Positions 7,774-20,962 of a DNA stretch of 64,000 bases are shown piece after piece. The notes under the pieces were generated by a model. It searched no databases. It was not told the DNA's origin and saw only the letters and a program-made list of their open reading frames with translations. Position 1 is the stretch's first letter; each line of letters starts with the position of its first letter. The stretch comes from Rhodocyclales bacterium (GTDB lineage Bacteria; Pseudomonadota; Gammaproteobacteria; Burkholderiales; Rhodocyclaceae): NCBI GenBank assembly GCA_016235765.1, contig JACRIZ010000043.1:43021-107020 (forward strand), written 5' to 3'. Both the position numbers and the translations under genes were made by a program.

Positions 7774-9066
7774 ATGAACGCGCAACGCATGGCAACGCTG
7801 ACGGTCGACGGCAAGAGCGTCGAACTTCCCGTTTACTCCGGAACCATCGGCCCGGACGTGATTGACGTCCGTCCGCTGTATGCCAAGACCGGAACCTTCA
7901 CTTTCGACCCGGGCTACATGTCCACGGCTTCCTGCAAGTCGTCGATCACCTACATCGACGGCGACAAGGGCGAACTGTTCTATCGCGGCTATCCGATCGA
8001 GCAACTGGCCGAGAAGTGCAACTTCCTGGAAGTCTGCTACCTGCTCAAGAACGGCGAACTGCCGAACAAGGCGCAATTCGACGATTGGCAGGCGCGCGTA
8101 CGCAACCACACCATGGTGCACGACCAGTTGACGCGGTTCTTCCAGGGGTTCCGGCGCGATGCGCACCCGATGGCGGTGCTGGTCGGCGTGGTCGGCGGCC
8201 TGTCGGCCTTCTATCACGACTCGCTCGACATCAACAATCCGGAGCACCGGCTGACGGCGGCGATCCGCCTGATCGCCAAGATGCCGACGATTACTGCCAT
8301 GGCCTACCGCTACAACATGGGCCTGCCGTTCATGTACCCGAAGAACAGTTACGACTACGCGACCAACTTCCTGTACATGATGTCGGCCAATCCCTGCGAA
8401 GACTTCGTGCCGAATCCGGTGCTGTCGCGGGCACTCGATCGCATCCTGATCCTGCATGCCGACCACGAGCAGAATGCCTCGACCTCGACGGTGCGCCTGT
8501 CGGGTTCGTCGGGCGCCAACCCGTTCGCCTGCATCGCCGCCGGCATTGCCTGCCTGTGGGGGCCCGCGCACGGCGGTGCCAACGAGGCCTGCCTGAAGAT
8601 GCTGGAAGAGATCGGCGACGTCTCGCGGGTACCCGAATACATCAAGCGCGCCAAGGACAAGAACGACAGCTTCAAGCTGATGGGCTTTGGCCACCGCGTC
8701 TACAAGAACTTCGATCCGCGCGCCAAGCTGATGCGCGAGACCTGCCACGAAGTGCTGAACGAACTGGGTCTGCACAACGACCCGCTGTTCAAGCTGGCGC
8801 TCGAGCTGGAGCGCATCGCGCTCGAGGACGAGTACTTCGTCGAGAAGAAGCTCTATCCGAACGTCGACTTCTACTCGGGCATCGTCCAGCGCGCGCTGGG
8901 CATTCCGACCAAGCTGTTCACCGGCATCTTCGCCATGGCACGCACCATCGGCTGGATCGCCCAGTGGCACGAGATGATCTCCGATCCCGAGCAGAAGATC
9001 GGCCGGCCGCGCCAGTTGTACACGGGTGCCGCCCGGCGCGACGTGGCAACGATGGACAAGCGATAA
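7774..9066 (+). CDS. gltA: Citrate synthase (type II, hexameric)
   Basis: 430 residues. It condenses oxaloacetate and acetyl-CoA into citrate. The catalytic residues sit in [16 protein letters not shown] (about 228) and [18 protein letters not shown] (about 305); [16 protein letters not shown] holds the catalytic Asp. [16 protein letters not shown] is the CoA/substrate loop. Length and N-terminal domain fit the NADH-sensitive type of Gram-negative bacteria. It follows sdhE by 44 nt, so it belongs to the sdh operon or has its own weak promoter in that gap. Confidence 0.98.
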   Translation: MNAQRMATLTVDGKSVELPVYSGTIGPDVIDVRPLYAKTGTFTFDPGYMSTASCKSSITYIDGDKGELFYRGYPIEQLAEKCNFLEVCYLLKNGELPNKAQFDDWQARVRNHTMVHDQLTRFFQGFRRDAHPMAVLVGVVGGLSAFYHDSLDINNPEHRLTAAIRLIAKMPTITAMAYRYNMGLPFMYPKNSYDYATNFLYMMSANPCEDFVPNPVLSRALDRILILHADHEQNASTSTVRLSGSSGANPFACIAAGIACLWGPAHGGANEACLKMLEEIGDVSRVPEYIKRAKDKNDSFKLMGFGHRVYKNFDPRAKLMRETCHEVLNELGLHNDPLFKLALELERIALEDEYFVEKKLYPNVDFYSGIVQRALGIPTKLFTGIFAMARTIGWIAQWHEMISDPEQKIGRPRQLYTGAARRDVATMDKR

Positions 9067-9071
9067 GGGTT

Positions 9072-9102
9072 GGAACGGGGGCGGGCGACCGCCCCCTGTT
9101 CC
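9072..9102 (+). other. Intra-operon RNA hairpin between gltA and sucA
   Basis: GGAACGGGGGCG pairs with CGCCCCCTGTTCC across a 6-nt loop, giving a 12-bp GC-rich stem with one bulged T. No U-run follows, so it is not a standard terminator. It lies just after the gltA stop and 28 nt before the sucA start, and may block 3' exonucleases or attenuate transcription between the two genes. Confidence 0.6.
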
Positions 9103-9130
9103 GCTACACCCCATAAAGAGAGGTGACGAG

Positions 9131-11959
9131 ATGATGAGACAACAGTTGGCCAATTCCTATTTGTTCGGTGCCAATGCACCGTTCATCGAGGAACTCTACG
9201 AGCGCTATCTGGAAAATCCCGGTGCGGTCGAACCGGCCTGGCGCGACTACTTCGACAAACTGGGCGCATTGCCTGGCGTCAGCCAGTCGACCGCGCCCGA
9301 CGTTCCCCACGCTCCTGTAATCGCGTCCTTCGCCCAGCGCGCCAAGGAGGGCACGCTGCAGGCGCCGGCGCGCGCTTCGACCCAGCACAACGAGAAGCAG
9401 GTCCGCGTGCTGCAGTTGATCAATGCCTACCGTTTCCTCGGCAATCGCTGGGCGCAACTCGATCCGCTCAAGCGCCACGAACGGCCGCAGATCGTCGAGC
9501 TCGATCCGTCCTACTATGGCTTCACCGAGGCCGACCTCGGTCAGCATTTCAACTGCGGTTCCTTCGCCGCCTGTCCAACCGAACCCAACCTGCGCGAGAT
9601 TCTCGAAGCCGTCCGGCAGACTTACTGCGGTTCGGTCGGTTCCGAGTACATGTATCTGTCCGATGTGGGCCAGAAGCGCTGGATCCAGGCCCGTCTGGAG
9701 CCGATCCGCGCCACCCCGGCGTATGCGCCCGACGAAAAGAAGCGTCTGCTGGAGCGGCTGACCGCAGCCGAGACGCTGGAGCGCTACCTGCACACCCGTT
9801 ATGTCGGCCAGAAGCGCTTCTCGCTCGAGGGCGGCGAGTCGCTGATCGTCGCCATGGACCAGTTGATTCGCGGCGGCGGTGCGCTGGGCGTCAAGGAGAT
9901 GGTCATCGGCATGGCCCACCGCGGCCGTCTCAACGTGCTGGTCAATACGCTCGGCAAGCAGCCTGGGATGCTATTCGAGGAGTTCGAGGGCAAAAAGGCC
10001 CAGGACCTGTCGGCCGGCGACGTGAAGTACCACATGGGTTACTCGTCGGACGTTTCGACGCCTGGCGGTGCGATGCACCTGACGCTGGCGTTCAACCCGT
10101 CGCACCTCGAAATCGTCAATCCGGTCGTCTGCGGTTCCGTGTATGCGCGCCAGGTGCGCCGCGGGCCGACCGGCAAGAAGGAAGTCGTGCCGGTGCTGAT
10201 CCACGGCGATGCCGCGGTGGCCGGTCAGGGCGTCAACCAGGAGATGCTCAACTTCTCGCAGACGCGTGGCTACGGTACCGGCGGCACGGTGCACATCGTG
10301 GTCAACAACCAGATCGGCTTCACGACTTCCGACCTGCGCGACTATCGTTCCTCGCTTTACTGCACCGACATCTTCAAGATGGTCGAGGCGCCGATCTTCC
10401 ACGTCAATGGCGACGATCCGGAAGCGGTGGCCTATGTGACGCAACTGGCCATGGAATTCCGCCAGGAATTCGGCAAGGACGTCGTGGTCGACATCGTCTG
10501 CTTCCGCAAGCTCGGCCACAACGAGCAGGACGAGCCGATGGTGACCCAGCCGCTGATGTACAAGAAGGTCAATGCCCATCCGGGCACGCGCAAGCTGTAC
10601 GCCGACAAGCTGGCGGCGCAAGGCGTCATCCCGGCAGATGGTGGCGACAGCATGATCAAGGACTACCGCGCCGCGCTCGACGAGGGACGCCACCTGATCG
10701 ACCCGGTGATCTCCAACTACCAGAGCAACATGGGCATCGACTGGGCGCCCCACGTCAATGTGCCCTATACGGAAAAGTGCGACACCACGGTCTCGAAGAA
10801 GGAATTGCAGCGCCTGGCGCAGCAACTGACCGCGATTCCGCCCAATTTCGTGCTGCATCCGCGTGTGCAGAAGATCATCGACGACCGTCGCCAGATGGGG
10901 GCGGGCAAACTGCCGGTCGACTGGGGCATGGGCGAGAACCTGGCCTACGCGACGTTGCTGGCCGCCGGTTTCAACGTGCGCGTGTCGGGCGAGGACGTCG
11001 GCCGCGGCACCTTCTTCCACCGTCATGCCGCGCTGCACGACCAGCACCGCGAGAAGTGGGACGAGGGCACCTGGTGGCCGCTGCAGCACCTGCAGGAGAA
11101 GCAGGGCTGGTTCCACTGCTTCGACTCGGTGCTCTCGGAGGAGGCCGTGTTGGCCTTCGAGTACGGGTTCGCCACGGCCAGCCCGAACGAGATGGTGATC
11201 TGGGAAGCGCAGTTCGGCGACTTCGCCAATGGCGCCCAGGTGGTGATCGACCAGTTCCTCAGTTCCGGTGAGGCCAAGTGGGGCCGCGGCTGCGGCCTGG
11301 TGCTGCTGCTGCCGCACGGTTACGAGGGCCAGGGCCCGGAGCATTCGTCAGCCCGCCTGGAGCGCTACATGCAGCTCTCCGCCGAGTTCAACTGGGAAGT
11401 CTGCCAGCCATCCAGCGCCGGGCAGATATTCCACTTGCTGCGGCGGCAGATGCTGCGCAAGCAACGCAAACCCCTGATCGTGATGACGCCGAAGTCGCTG
11501 CTGCGGCACAAGGACGCGACGACCACCCTCGAGGACCTGGCCAAGGATACCTTCCACACGGTGATCGGCGAGATCGACGATCACGATCCGAAGAAGATCA
11601 CCCGCATCGTTGCCTGTGCCGGCAAGGTCTACTACGATCTGCTGGCGGCGCGTCGCGAGCGGAAGATCGAAAACGTCGCCCTGCTGCGCATCGAGCAGCT
11701 CTACCCGATGGATGACCAGCGCCTGGCGGTGGAACTGGGCAAGTACCCTAACGCCAGGCAAATCGTCTGGTGCCAGGAAGAGCCGCTCAACCAGGGCGCG
11801 TGGTACGCCAAGGCGCATACCCTCGACAAGGCACTGCGCAAAGGCCAGACGCTCGACGTGGTGGCGCGCCCGGCGTCGTCTTCGCCGGCCGTCGGCTACG
11901 CCGCCAAGCATGCCATCCAACAGAAAGAAATCGTCGACGCAGCGCTCGGCGACAAATAA
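9131..11959 (+). CDS. sucA: 2-oxoglutarate dehydrogenase E1 component
   Basis: 942 residues, the usual size. It is the thiamine-diphosphate-dependent decarboxylase of the 2-oxoglutarate dehydrogenase complex. The N-terminal E2-docking segment (NSYLFGANAPFIEELYERYL) is followed by IGMAHRGRLNVLVNTLGK (about 260), the ThDP-binding region GDAAVAGQGVNQE, HVNGDDPEAV and GHNEQDEP. The C-terminal transketolase-like domain includes GEDVGRGTFFHRHA. The ORF track opens at 9026 inside gltA; the ATG at 9131 follows GAGAGGTGACGAG and matches the family N-terminus. sucB follows 15 nt downstream. Confidence 0.97.
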   Translation: MMRQQLANSYLFGANAPFIEELYERYLENPGAVEPAWRDYFDKLGALPGVSQSTAPDVPHAPVIASFAQRAKEGTLQAPARASTQHNEKQVRVLQLINAYRFLGNRWAQLDPLKRHERPQIVELDPSYYGFTEADLGQHFNCGSFAACPTEPNLREILEAVRQTYCGSVGSEYMYLSDVGQKRWIQARLEPIRATPAYAPDEKKRLLERLTAAETLERYLHTRYVGQKRFSLEGGESLIVAMDQLIRGGGALGVKEMVIGMAHRGRLNVLVNTLGKQPGMLFEEFEGKKAQDLSAGDVKYHMGYSSDVSTPGGAMHLTLAFNPSHLEIVNPVVCGSVYARQVRRGPTGKKEVVPVLIHGDAAVAGQGVNQEMLNFSQTRGYGTGGTVHIVVNNQIGFTTSDLRDYRSSLYCTDIFKMVEAPIFHVNGDDPEAVAYVTQLAMEFRQEFGKDVVVDIVCFRKLGHNEQDEPMVTQPLMYKKVNAHPGTRKLYADKLAAQGVIPADGGDSMIKDYRAALDEGRHLIDPVISNYQSNMGIDWAPHVNVPYTEKCDTTVSKKELQRLAQQLTAIPPNFVLHPRVQKIIDDRRQMGAGKLPVDWGMGENLAYATLLAAGFNVRVSGEDVGRGTFFHRHAALHDQHREKWDEGTWWPLQHLQEKQGWFHCFDSVLSEEAVLAFEYGFATASPNEMVIWEAQFGDFANGAQVVIDQFLSSGEAKWGRGCGLVLLLPHGYEGQGPEHSSARLERYMQLSAEFNWEVCQPSSAGQIFHLLRRQMLRKQRKPLIVMTPKSLLRHKDATTTLEDLAKDTFHTVIGEIDDHDPKKITRIVACAGKVYYDLLAARRERKIENVALLRIEQLYPMDDQRLAVELGKYPNARQIVWCQEEPLNQGAWYAKAHTLDKALRKGQTLDVVARPASSSPAVGYAAKHAIQQKEIVDAALGDK

Positions 11960-11974
11960 GAGGAAAGAGAGACC

Positions 11975-14669
<2,695 letters not shown>

Positions 14670-14709
14670 TCCCTTGCCGCATCGGGTTCTCAAGGTCCCG
14701 AAGGACGGG

Positions 14710-15807
14710 ATGATCGAAGGCTTCAATGCCGCGCTAGCCGAGCGCGGCATTGTCGCCGACCCCGCGCAATTGATGGCCGCGATGCGGCTGCAGCAGTTCT
14801 ACGACGAATTGCTCGCCTTCAAGGCAGCGCGGCGGACGAAGTTGCGCAAGCTGCTGGTGCGGCCTGGATTGCCGCGCGGCGTCTGGTTCTGGGGTGGCGT
14901 CGGGCGCGGCAAGAGCCTCCTGATGGACTGTTTTTTTGCCGCGGTGCCGTACCAGCGCAAGCGGCGCGTCCATTTCCATGCCTTCATGCGCGAGATCCAT
15001 GAGCGCCTGCAGGCGTTGAAGCACGAAGCCGATCCGCTCGCCAAGGTCGCGGCGCAGGTGGCCAAGGAAACGCGCCTGATGTGCTTCGACGAATTCCATG
15101 TCTCGGACATCGCCGACGCCATGATCCTCAGCCGGCTCATGGAAGTGTTGTTCGAGGCTGGCGTACTTTTCTGCGTCACCTCCAACTATCCGCCAGACGG
15201 CCTCTATCCGCATGGCCTGCAGCGGGACCGCCTGCTGCCGACCATCGAGCTGCTCAACGACAGGCTCGATGTGATCAAGATCGATGCCGGCATCGACTAT
15301 CGGCTGCGTGCGTTGCAGCAAGCCGACATTTATCACTGCCCCGCCGACCCGCTGGCCGAGCAGGCGATGATGGCCACCTTCGGGCGCATCGCCGGCGGCG
15401 GCGGCCATGACCGACCGCTCGAGATCATGGGCCGCAAGCTGGCCGTGGTACACCGCGCGCCCGGCATCGCCTGGTTAGAGTTCGCGACGCTATGTGGTGG
15501 CCCGCGTTCGCAGAACGACTACCTCGATCTCGCGCATCGCTTCCACACTCTGTTCTTGTCGGGAGTACCGCGCATGGGGCCGGACCAGGCGTCGGAGGCG
15601 CGCCGTTTCACCTGGCTGGTCGACGTGCTCTACGACCATCGCGTCAAGCTGGTGATCACCGCCGCGTGCCCGGTCGACGAGCTCTACCTGAAGGGTCCGC
15701 AGGCCGGCGAATTCCAGCGCACGATTTCGCGCTTGGTCGAGATGCGCTCCCATGAGTATCTGGCGACCGGTCATCGCCGTTTCGAGACCCACGCTCAGGC
15801 CGCCTGA
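14710..15807 (+). CDS. zapE: Cell division protein ZapE (AFG1-family ATPase)
   Basis: 365 residues, typical of the AFG1/LACE1/ZapE AAA-like family. In E. coli this protein associates with the Z-ring under stress. Walker A is WGGVGRGKSLLMD (about 62), Walker B LMCFDEFHVSDIADAM (about 120), and TSNYPPDGLYPHGLQRDRLL is a family-specific motif. The C-terminus reads ASEARRFTWLVDVLYDHRVK. The ATG at 14710 after AAGGACGGG is preferred over the ORF-track start inside lpd; a TTG at 14674 is an alternative. It lies 40 nt downstream of lpd, in the same orientation. Confidence 0.9.
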   Translation: MIEGFNAALAERGIVADPAQLMAAMRLQQFYDELLAFKAARRTKLRKLLVRPGLPRGVWFWGGVGRGKSLLMDCFFAAVPYQRKRRVHFHAFMREIHERLQALKHEADPLAKVAAQVAKETRLMCFDEFHVSDIADAMILSRLMEVLFEAGVLFCVTSNYPPDGLYPHGLQRDRLLPTIELLNDRLDVIKIDAGIDYRLRALQQADIYHCPADPLAEQAMMATFGRIAGGGGHDRPLEIMGRKLAVVHRAPGIAWLEFATLCGGPRSQNDYLDLAHRFHTLFLSGVPRMGPDQASEARRFTWLVDVLYDHRVKLVITAACPVDELYLKGPQAGEFQRTISRLVEMRSHEYLATGHRRFETHAQAA

Positions 15808-15835
15808 GCGATCGGCGCGGCGCAACATTTCGCGC

Positions 15836-15866
15836 TTGCAAGAGGGTACAAGGACTCGGTTAGAAT
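15836..15866 (+). promoter_or_regulatory. Possible sigma70 promoter for the peroxiredoxin gene
   Basis: TTGCAA (15836-15841) and TAGAAT (15861-15866) are separated by 19 nt, longer than the optimum. They sit in the 89-nt gap between zapE and the peroxiredoxin gene, about 30 nt before its start codon. Confidence 0.4.
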
Positions 15867-15896
15867 CGAGACGTCACCCGACTGAGGAGTTCGTCC

Positions 15897-16400
15897 ATGT
15901 TGCAGCCCGGCCAGCAGGCACCGATGTTCTCATTGCCCGATGCCGACATGGAAGACTTCGACCTGGCTTCGCTGCGCGGCAAGCAGCATGCAGTGGTCTT
16001 CTTCTATCCGAAGGACGGCACGCCCTATTGCACGCGCGAGGCCATCGAATTTTCCGACCATGAGGCGGAATTCAATCGCCACAGTTGCGTCATCCTCGGC
16101 ATCTCGCGCGACGACTGCCTGGCACATGCGGAATTCCGCGACAAGAACGGCCTTTCGGTACGACTGCTGTCCGATGTCGACGGTACGGTCGGGCACAAAT
16201 ACGGCGTCTATCACTACCGGGAGCAGGATGGCCACAAGAAGCTGGTGGTCTCGCGCTCGACCTTCATCATCGACAAGCAGGGTATCATCCGCCATGCCTT
16301 CTATGAAGTGCCTACCAAGGGGCACGCTGCGGAGGTGTTCCAACTGGTCAAACAACTCAACGGAAGCCGTCAGCCATGCAAGTCGCAAAAAACACCGTAG
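15897..16400 (+). CDS. bcp: Peroxiredoxin of the BCP/PrxQ family
   Basis: 167 residues. A thioredoxin-fold thiol peroxidase that reduces hydroperoxides in the cytoplasm. The peroxidatic Cys is in FFYPKDGTPYCTREAIEF near residue 46; the family usually has PGCT, and Gly is replaced by Tyr here. The second Cys found four residues later in E. coli BCP (the CxxxxC type) is absent, so this is a 1-Cys form or uses another resolving thiol, for example Cys61 or Cys71. GAGGAG precedes the ATG. The last 25 nt overlap slyD, indicating cotranscription. Confidence 0.85.
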   Translation: MLQPGQQAPMFSLPDADMEDFDLASLRGKQHAVVFFYPKDGTPYCTREAIEFSDHEAEFNRHSCVILGISRDDCLAHAEFRDKNGLSVRLLSDVDGTVGHKYGVYHYREQDGHKKLVVSRSTFIIDKQGIIRHAFYEVPTKGHAAEVFQLVKQLNGSRQPCKSQKTP

Positions 16401-16858
16401 TCACTTTGAGCTATCAGGTCGCCGATAGCGACGGCAACGTGGTCGATGGCGGCGAACAGCCGATCGTCTACCTGCATGGCGGCTACGACGGGATCTTTCC
16501 GGTCATCGAAGAGGCGCTGCAGGGCAAGGCCGTTGGCGACAAGCTGGAAGTCAAGTTGCAGCCGGATGAGGCCTTTGGCGACTACGACGCCGAACTGGTG
16601 ATGATCGAGGCGCGTTCGCTGTTTCCGGACAACATCGAGGTCGGCATGCAGTTCGAGCGCGCCACCGAGGAAGGCGACGACGGCGAGCTCTACACCATCA
16701 CCGACATTGCCGACGACAAGGTCGTCGTCGACGGCAATCATCCGCTGGCCGGCATGGCCCTGGTGTTTTCCTGCACCGTCGCCGAAGTGCGGGCGGCGAC
16801 GGCCGACGAGATCGACCATGGCCATATTCATGGCCCGGCAGGACACCACCACCACTGA
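16376..16858 (+). CDS. slyD: FKBP-type peptidyl-prolyl isomerase SlyD
   Basis: 160 residues. The FKBP core (1-70 and 120-145) is split by the insert-in-flap chaperone domain (about 70-125, LFPDNIEVGMQFER). LHGGYDGIFPVIEEALQGK and HPLAGMALVFSCTVAEVR are typical. The C-terminus is a short His-rich tail (HGHIHGPAGHHHH) that in SlyD proteins binds nickel and other metals; it is much shorter than in E. coli. The gene starts inside the peroxiredoxin frame and is convergent with mutS, six bases apart. Confidence 0.93.
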   Translation: MQVAKNTVVTLSYQVADSDGNVVDGGEQPIVYLHGGYDGIFPVIEEALQGKAVGDKLEVKLQPDEAFGDYDAELVMIEARSLFPDNIEVGMQFERATEEGDDGELYTITDIADDKVVVDGNHPLAGMALVFSCTVAEVRAATADEIDHGHIHGPAGHHHH

Positions 16859-16875
16859 GCGCGCCTAGCGCTTTT
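16858..16875 (+). terminator. Short hairpin with T-run at the slyD/mutS junction
   Basis: AGCGC pairs with GCGCT over a 5-nt loop and is followed by TTTT on the plus strand, between the convergent slyD and mutS stops. The 5-bp stem is weak, so termination of the slyD transcript here is only a suggestion. Confidence 0.3.
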
Positions 16876-19447
16876 CCAGCAGCCGCTTGAGTTCGTAGAG
16901 CTTTTCCAGCGCCTCGCGCGGTGAGAGCGCGTCTGGGTCGAGCGCGGCCAGCGATTCCACCGCCGGATGCGGTTCCGGCTCGGGGGCCGCTTCCGGCAGC
17001 CGCGCGAACAGGTCCGGCTGCGGGCCTGTGACGGCCTCGCGGTTCTCCAGTTGCACCAGGCGCCGCCTGGCGTCGCGCACGACGCTGCCGGGTATGCCGG
17101 CCAGCGCCGCCACCTGGATGCCGTAGCTCTGCGAAGCCGGCCCCTCTTCCACCGCGTGCAGGAAGACGATCCTGTGCGCATGCTCCACGGCGTCGAGGTG
17201 GATGTTGGCGCATTCGGGATAGTCCTGCGCCAATCGGGTCAATTCGAAGTAATGGGTCGAGAACAGCGTCCAGGCGCGGTTCTTTTCGATCAGGTGGCGG
17301 GCGATGGCGAAGGCCAGCGCCAGGCCGTCGAAGGTCGAGGTGCCGCGGCCGATCTCGTCCATCAGTACCAGCGACTTCTCGGTGGCGCCGTGCAGGATGG
17401 CGGCAGCTTCGGTCATTTCGACCATGAAGGTCGAGCGGCCGGAGGCGAGGTCGTCGGCGGCGCCGATCCGGGTGAAGATCGCGTCTACCGCGCCGAGCCG
17501 GCAGGCGCGGGCGGGTACGTAAGCGCCGCAATGGGCGAGCAGCACGATCAGCGCTACCTGGCGCATGTAGGTCGATTTGCCGCCCATGTTGGGGCCGGTG
17601 ACCAGCAGCAGCTTGCGTGTTGCCGACAGCCGGGCGTCGTTGGCGATAAAGGCGTCGATCTGGCCTTCGACGACCGGGTGGCGGCCGGCTTCGATGTCGA
17701 TCGTCGGTTCGACGACGAACTGCGGACGCGTCCAATCCAGGCGCACGGCGGCATCGGCGAACGCGCACAGGCCGTCGAGGAGTGCCAGGGCGCGGGCGAT
17801 ACGCTGGAGTTGTGGAATATATGGCGCCAGTTGATCGAGCAGCTCCTCGTAGAGTCGCTTCTCCAGCGCCAGGGCGCGGTCGTTGGCCGATAGCGCCTTG
17901 TCCTCGAAGGCCTTCAGTTCCGGTGTGATGTAACGCTCGGCGTTCTTCAGTGTCTGCCGACGGCGATAGTCCTCCGGTATGCGCTCGACATTGGCATGCG
18001 TGACTTCGATATAGAAGCCATGCACCTTGTTGAATTCGACCTTCAGGCTGGCGATGCCGGAGCGCTCCCGCTCCCGGCGTTCCAGGTCGAGCAGGAACTC
18101 GCCGCAGTTGGCCTGCAGGGCGCGCAGTTCGTCGAGTTCCGCCGAGTAGCCAGGCGCGATCACGCCGCCGTCACGGACCTGCAATGCCGGCTCCGCGGCA
18201 ATGGCCTGGGTGAGGAGGGCAAGGCAGTCGGCTGGCATTTCAAGCTCGGCGGCGAGAAAAGTCAGCCGTGGTGACGCGCCTCCGGAGAGCAGGCTGGCCA
18301 GTACCGGCAATTGCATCAGGGTTTCGCGCAGTACCGAGAGGTCGCGCGGGCGCGCGTTGCGGAGCGCGATGCGGGCGGTGATGCGCTCGACGTCGCCCAC
18401 CGCGCGCAATTCGCGGCGCAGATGTACGTGCAGGCCGTCGCCGGACTCGCCGATCAGGTCGGCGACGCCGTCGTGCCGCTGGATGGCTTCGTTGCGGTCG
18501 GCCAGCGGATGATGCAGGCAATGGCGCAACCAGCGCGAGCCCATGCTGGTCGAGCAGGTGTCGAGCAGCGACAGCAGCGTTGGTTCGGACTGGCCGCGCA
18601 GGGTCTCGGTGATTTCCAGGTTGCGTCGCGTCGCTGCATCCAGCCGCAGATAGGCGCCCTCGTGTTCGACCACCAGGCCGGTGATATGCGCCAGGGACTG
18701 CATCTGGGTGGCGCGGGCGTACTGGTAGAGCGCGCCGGCCGCGGCTACGGCCAAGGGCGAAGCGTCGGCGCCGAAGCCTGCCAGATCGCGGGTGCCGAAG
18801 TGCGCAGCCAGTTGCTTCCCGCCGGCCTCGCCGTCGAAATGCCAGTCGGGCAGGCGCTTGACGCTGCTTTCGCTGCCATCGCCAGGCAGCGGTGCGGAGC
18901 TGTCCGCTACCAGCAGTTCGGCCGGCCGCAGGCGTTCGAGGTGGGTCGGCAGCATGGCGAGCGGCGTTTCGAGCAGCCGGAAGTCGCCGCTGGCGAGATT
19001 GAGCCAGGCCAGTCCGGCACGCTGGCGCTCGACGGCGACGGCCAGCAGCAGGCTGTCGCGACGGTCGTCGAGGAGGTTGGCGTCGGTGAGCGTGCCGGGC
19101 GTGACGATGCGCGTCACGGCGCGCTCGACAGGGCCCTTCGACGTGGCCGGATCGCCGATCTGTTCGCAGATAGCCACCGATTCGCCGAGTTTGACCAGTT
19201 TGGCGAGGTATTGCTCGACGGCGTGGAAGGGCACGCCGGCCATCGGTATCGGCTTGCCGGCAGACTGGCCGCGCTTGGTCAGGGTGATGTCGAGCAGGCG
19301 GGCGGCCTTTTCGGCATCTTCGAAGAACAGTTCATAGAAATCACCCATCCGATAGAAGAGCAGCAGATCCGCATGCTGGCGCTTGAGCGCCAGATACTGC
19401 TGCATGACCGGAGTGTGCCTGGGTGTGGTTTCCCGTTCTTCTGCCAT
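16865..19447 (-). CDS. mutS: DNA mismatch repair protein MutS
   Basis: 860 residues. It recognises mismatches and recruits MutL. The N-terminal mismatch-binding motif (Phe-x-Glu wedge) is in [17 protein letters not shown] near residue 35. The ATPase domain carries [20 protein letters not shown] (Walker A, about 615) and [20 protein letters not shown] (Walker B/signature). A short C-terminal tail ends with [11 protein letters not shown]. The ORF track runs upstream to 19831 inside the sugar transferase; the ATG at 19447 ([20 protein letters not shown]) fits the family. It begins 15 nt after that gene's stop on the same strand, so the two are probably cotranscribed. Confidence 0.97.
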   Translation of the reverse strand: MAEERETTPRHTPVMQQYLALKRQHADLLLFYRMGDFYELFFEDAEKAARLLDITLTKRGQSAGKPIPMAGVPFHAVEQYLAKLVKLGESVAICEQIGDPATSKGPVERAVTRIVTPGTLTDANLLDDRRDSLLLAVAVERQRAGLAWLNLASGDFRLLETPLAMLPTHLERLRPAELLVADSSAPLPGDGSESSVKRLPDWHFDGEAGGKQLAAHFGTRDLAGFGADASPLAVAAAGALYQYARATQMQSLAHITGLVVEHEGAYLRLDAATRRNLEITETLRGQSEPTLLSLLDTCSTSMGSRWLRHCLHHPLADRNEAIQRHDGVADLIGESGDGLHVHLRRELRAVGDVERITARIALRNARPRDLSVLRETLMQLPVLASLLSGGASPRLTFLAAELEMPADCLALLTQAIAAEPALQVRDGGVIAPGYSAELDELRALQANCGEFLLDLERRERERSGIASLKVEFNKVHGFYIEVTHANVERIPEDYRRRQTLKNAERYITPELKAFEDKALSANDRALALEKRLYEELLDQLAPYIPQLQRIARALALLDGLCAFADAAVRLDWTRPQFVVEPTIDIEAGRHPVVEGQIDAFIANDARLSATRKLLLVTGPNMGGKSTYMRQVALIVLLAHCGAYVPARACRLGAVDAIFTRIGAADDLASGRSTFMVEMTEAAAILHGATEKSLVLMDEIGRGTSTFDGLALAFAIARHLIEKNRAWTLFSTHYFELTRLAQDYPECANIHLDAVEHAHRIVFLHAVEEGPASQSYGIQVAALAGIPGSVVRDARRRLVQLENREAVTGPQPDLFARLPEAAPEPEPHPAVESLAALDPDALSPREALEKLYELKRLLEKR

Positions 19448-19461
19448 GTGCGGGAAAGCGC

Positions 19462-20844
19462 CTACTGCGCGCCTTTGCCGCTCAGGACGACGCCGACGGT
19501 CTCGAACAGGATCACCATGTCGAGAAACAGCGTGTGGTTCTTGACGTAGTAGAGGTCGTACTGGAGCTTCTGCGCGGAATCGTCGATGGACGCGCCGTAA
19601 GGGTAGCGAACCTGCGCCCAGCCGGTCACACCGGGCTTGACGCTGTGCCGGACGGCGTAGAAGGGAATCACCGGCGTCAGCTTGTCGATGAAGTGCTGCC
19701 GTTCCGGACGGGGACCGACCAGGCTCATGTCGCCCTTCAGCACGCTGATCAGTTGCGGCAGTTCGTCGACGCGGATCTTGCGGATGATGCGGCCGACCCG
19801 CGTCACGCGGTTGTCGCCGGAGGTCGCCCACTTGGGGCCATCCTTTTCGGCATCGGTGCGCATGCTGCGGAACTTGATGACACTGAACGGCTTGCCGTCC
19901 AGGCCGACGCGCTCCTGGAGATAGAAGATCGGGAAGCCGTTCTCCAGGACGATGGCAATGGCGGCCACGATCATCATCGGCGCCGCCAGGATCAGCAAGA
20001 TCAGCGAACAGACGATATCGAATACGCGCTTCACGGCATTGCGCAGGAAGGTCTGGCGGAATCCGGTGCCAAAGATCAAGTAGCTCGCCTTCAGCGAGTC
20101 GAGGCGGATCTGGCCGAGGAACTGCTCGAAGTGGGTGGCCAGGTCGAGTACGCGAACGCCGTAGAGCTTGCAGTCCAGCAATTCGCGCAGCGGCATGGCG
20201 CCGCCGCGCCGCTCGGTGATGGCGAGGATGATTTCGTCGACGTCGTGCTTGCGTGCCGTCATCGCCAGCGAACCGTCGGAAGCAATGATCTGCTCGGGCG
20301 GTACGGCCGTCTTCTCGCCCGTCGGCGCCGGCACGTAGCCGACGATTTCGACGTAGCGGTCCGACTTGGCAATGATCTTGGCGACCTCCAGGGCCTTGTC
20401 GCCGCAGCCGAAGATGAGTACCCGGCTCATCATGACCTGCGGTGGCGGCATGTGGTAGGCGCGCAGGCGGTTGACCAGCATGCCGAACACCGCGCCCATC
20501 ACGGCCAACTGCAAGAACTGTTTGTTGACCGTTGTGTCTGGCAACAGCAGGAGGTAGAGGCCGTAGGCAATCGGTATGGACAGGTGCAGGGTCAGGATCG
20601 CGCGCGCGCGCGTTTGCATGAAAGTATGAGTCTGCACCCGGTGGTAGAAGCCGAGCGACGCGTTCAGCATCAGCATCGTCAGGGCCAGTACCACCGAGTA
20701 GAGCGCCACGACGTCGAGTTCCACCGGCAGGCCATGGCCGACCCAGGCAAAGGCGATGCCGATGCCGAGCAGGATGAAGGCAAAATCGGAGACCACGCCG
20801 ATGATGGTCGCGGGCTGAACCCAGTGGCTGAATACCCTGATCAC
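19462..20844 (-). CDS. Polyisoprenyl-phosphate sugar-1-phosphate transferase, XrtA-locus EpsB type
   Basis: 460 residues. It should start exopolysaccharide repeat units by moving a sugar-1-phosphate from a UDP-sugar to undecaprenyl phosphate. Four or five N-terminal membrane helices (1-130) precede a CoA-binding-like domain ([17 protein letters not shown]) and one more helix (about 280). The C-terminal PF02397 domain has [50 protein letters not shown] and LVGPRPER. It resembles the PEP-CTERM-associated sugar transferase group. The start is GTG with CAGGGAG upstream. It is split from the rest of the EPS locus by the gsp operon and sits upstream of mutS. Confidence 0.9.
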   Translation of the reverse strand: MIRVFSHWVQPATIIGVVSDFAFILLGIGIAFAWVGHGLPVELDVVALYSVVLALTMLMLNASLGFYHRVQTHTFMQTRARAILTLHLSIPIAYGLYLLLLPDTTVNKQFLQLAVMGAVFGMLVNRLRAYHMPPPQVMMSRVLIFGCGDKALEVAKIIAKSDRYVEIVGYVPAPTGEKTAVPPEQIIASDGSLAMTARKHDVDEIILAITERRGGAMPLRELLDCKLYGVRVLDLATHFEQFLGQIRLDSLKASYLIFGTGFRQTFLRNAVKRVFDIVCSLILLILAAPMMIVAAIAIVLENGFPIFYLQERVGLDGKPFSVIKFRSMRTDAEKDGPKWATSGDNRVTRVGRIIRKIRVDELPQLISVLKGDMSLVGPRPERQHFIDKLTPVIPFYAVRHSVKPGVTGWAQVRYPYGASIDDSAQKLQYDLYYVKNHTLFLDMVILFETVGVVLSGKGAQ

Positions 20845-20962
20845 ATCGGCTCCCTGACGCGCTCGAACGAAATTGTCATTATTTGGCTAGGTACCTGCGT
20901 TGGCGGGCTATTTTGCCACAGCGGGCCATGCTCTCGGGCCGATGGAAGTCAAATTCGCTCGC

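Noticed and set aside
7564-9153. 529-codon minus-strand ORF opposite gltA
   Set aside because: Shadow of citrate synthase; no domain or ribosome-binding site.
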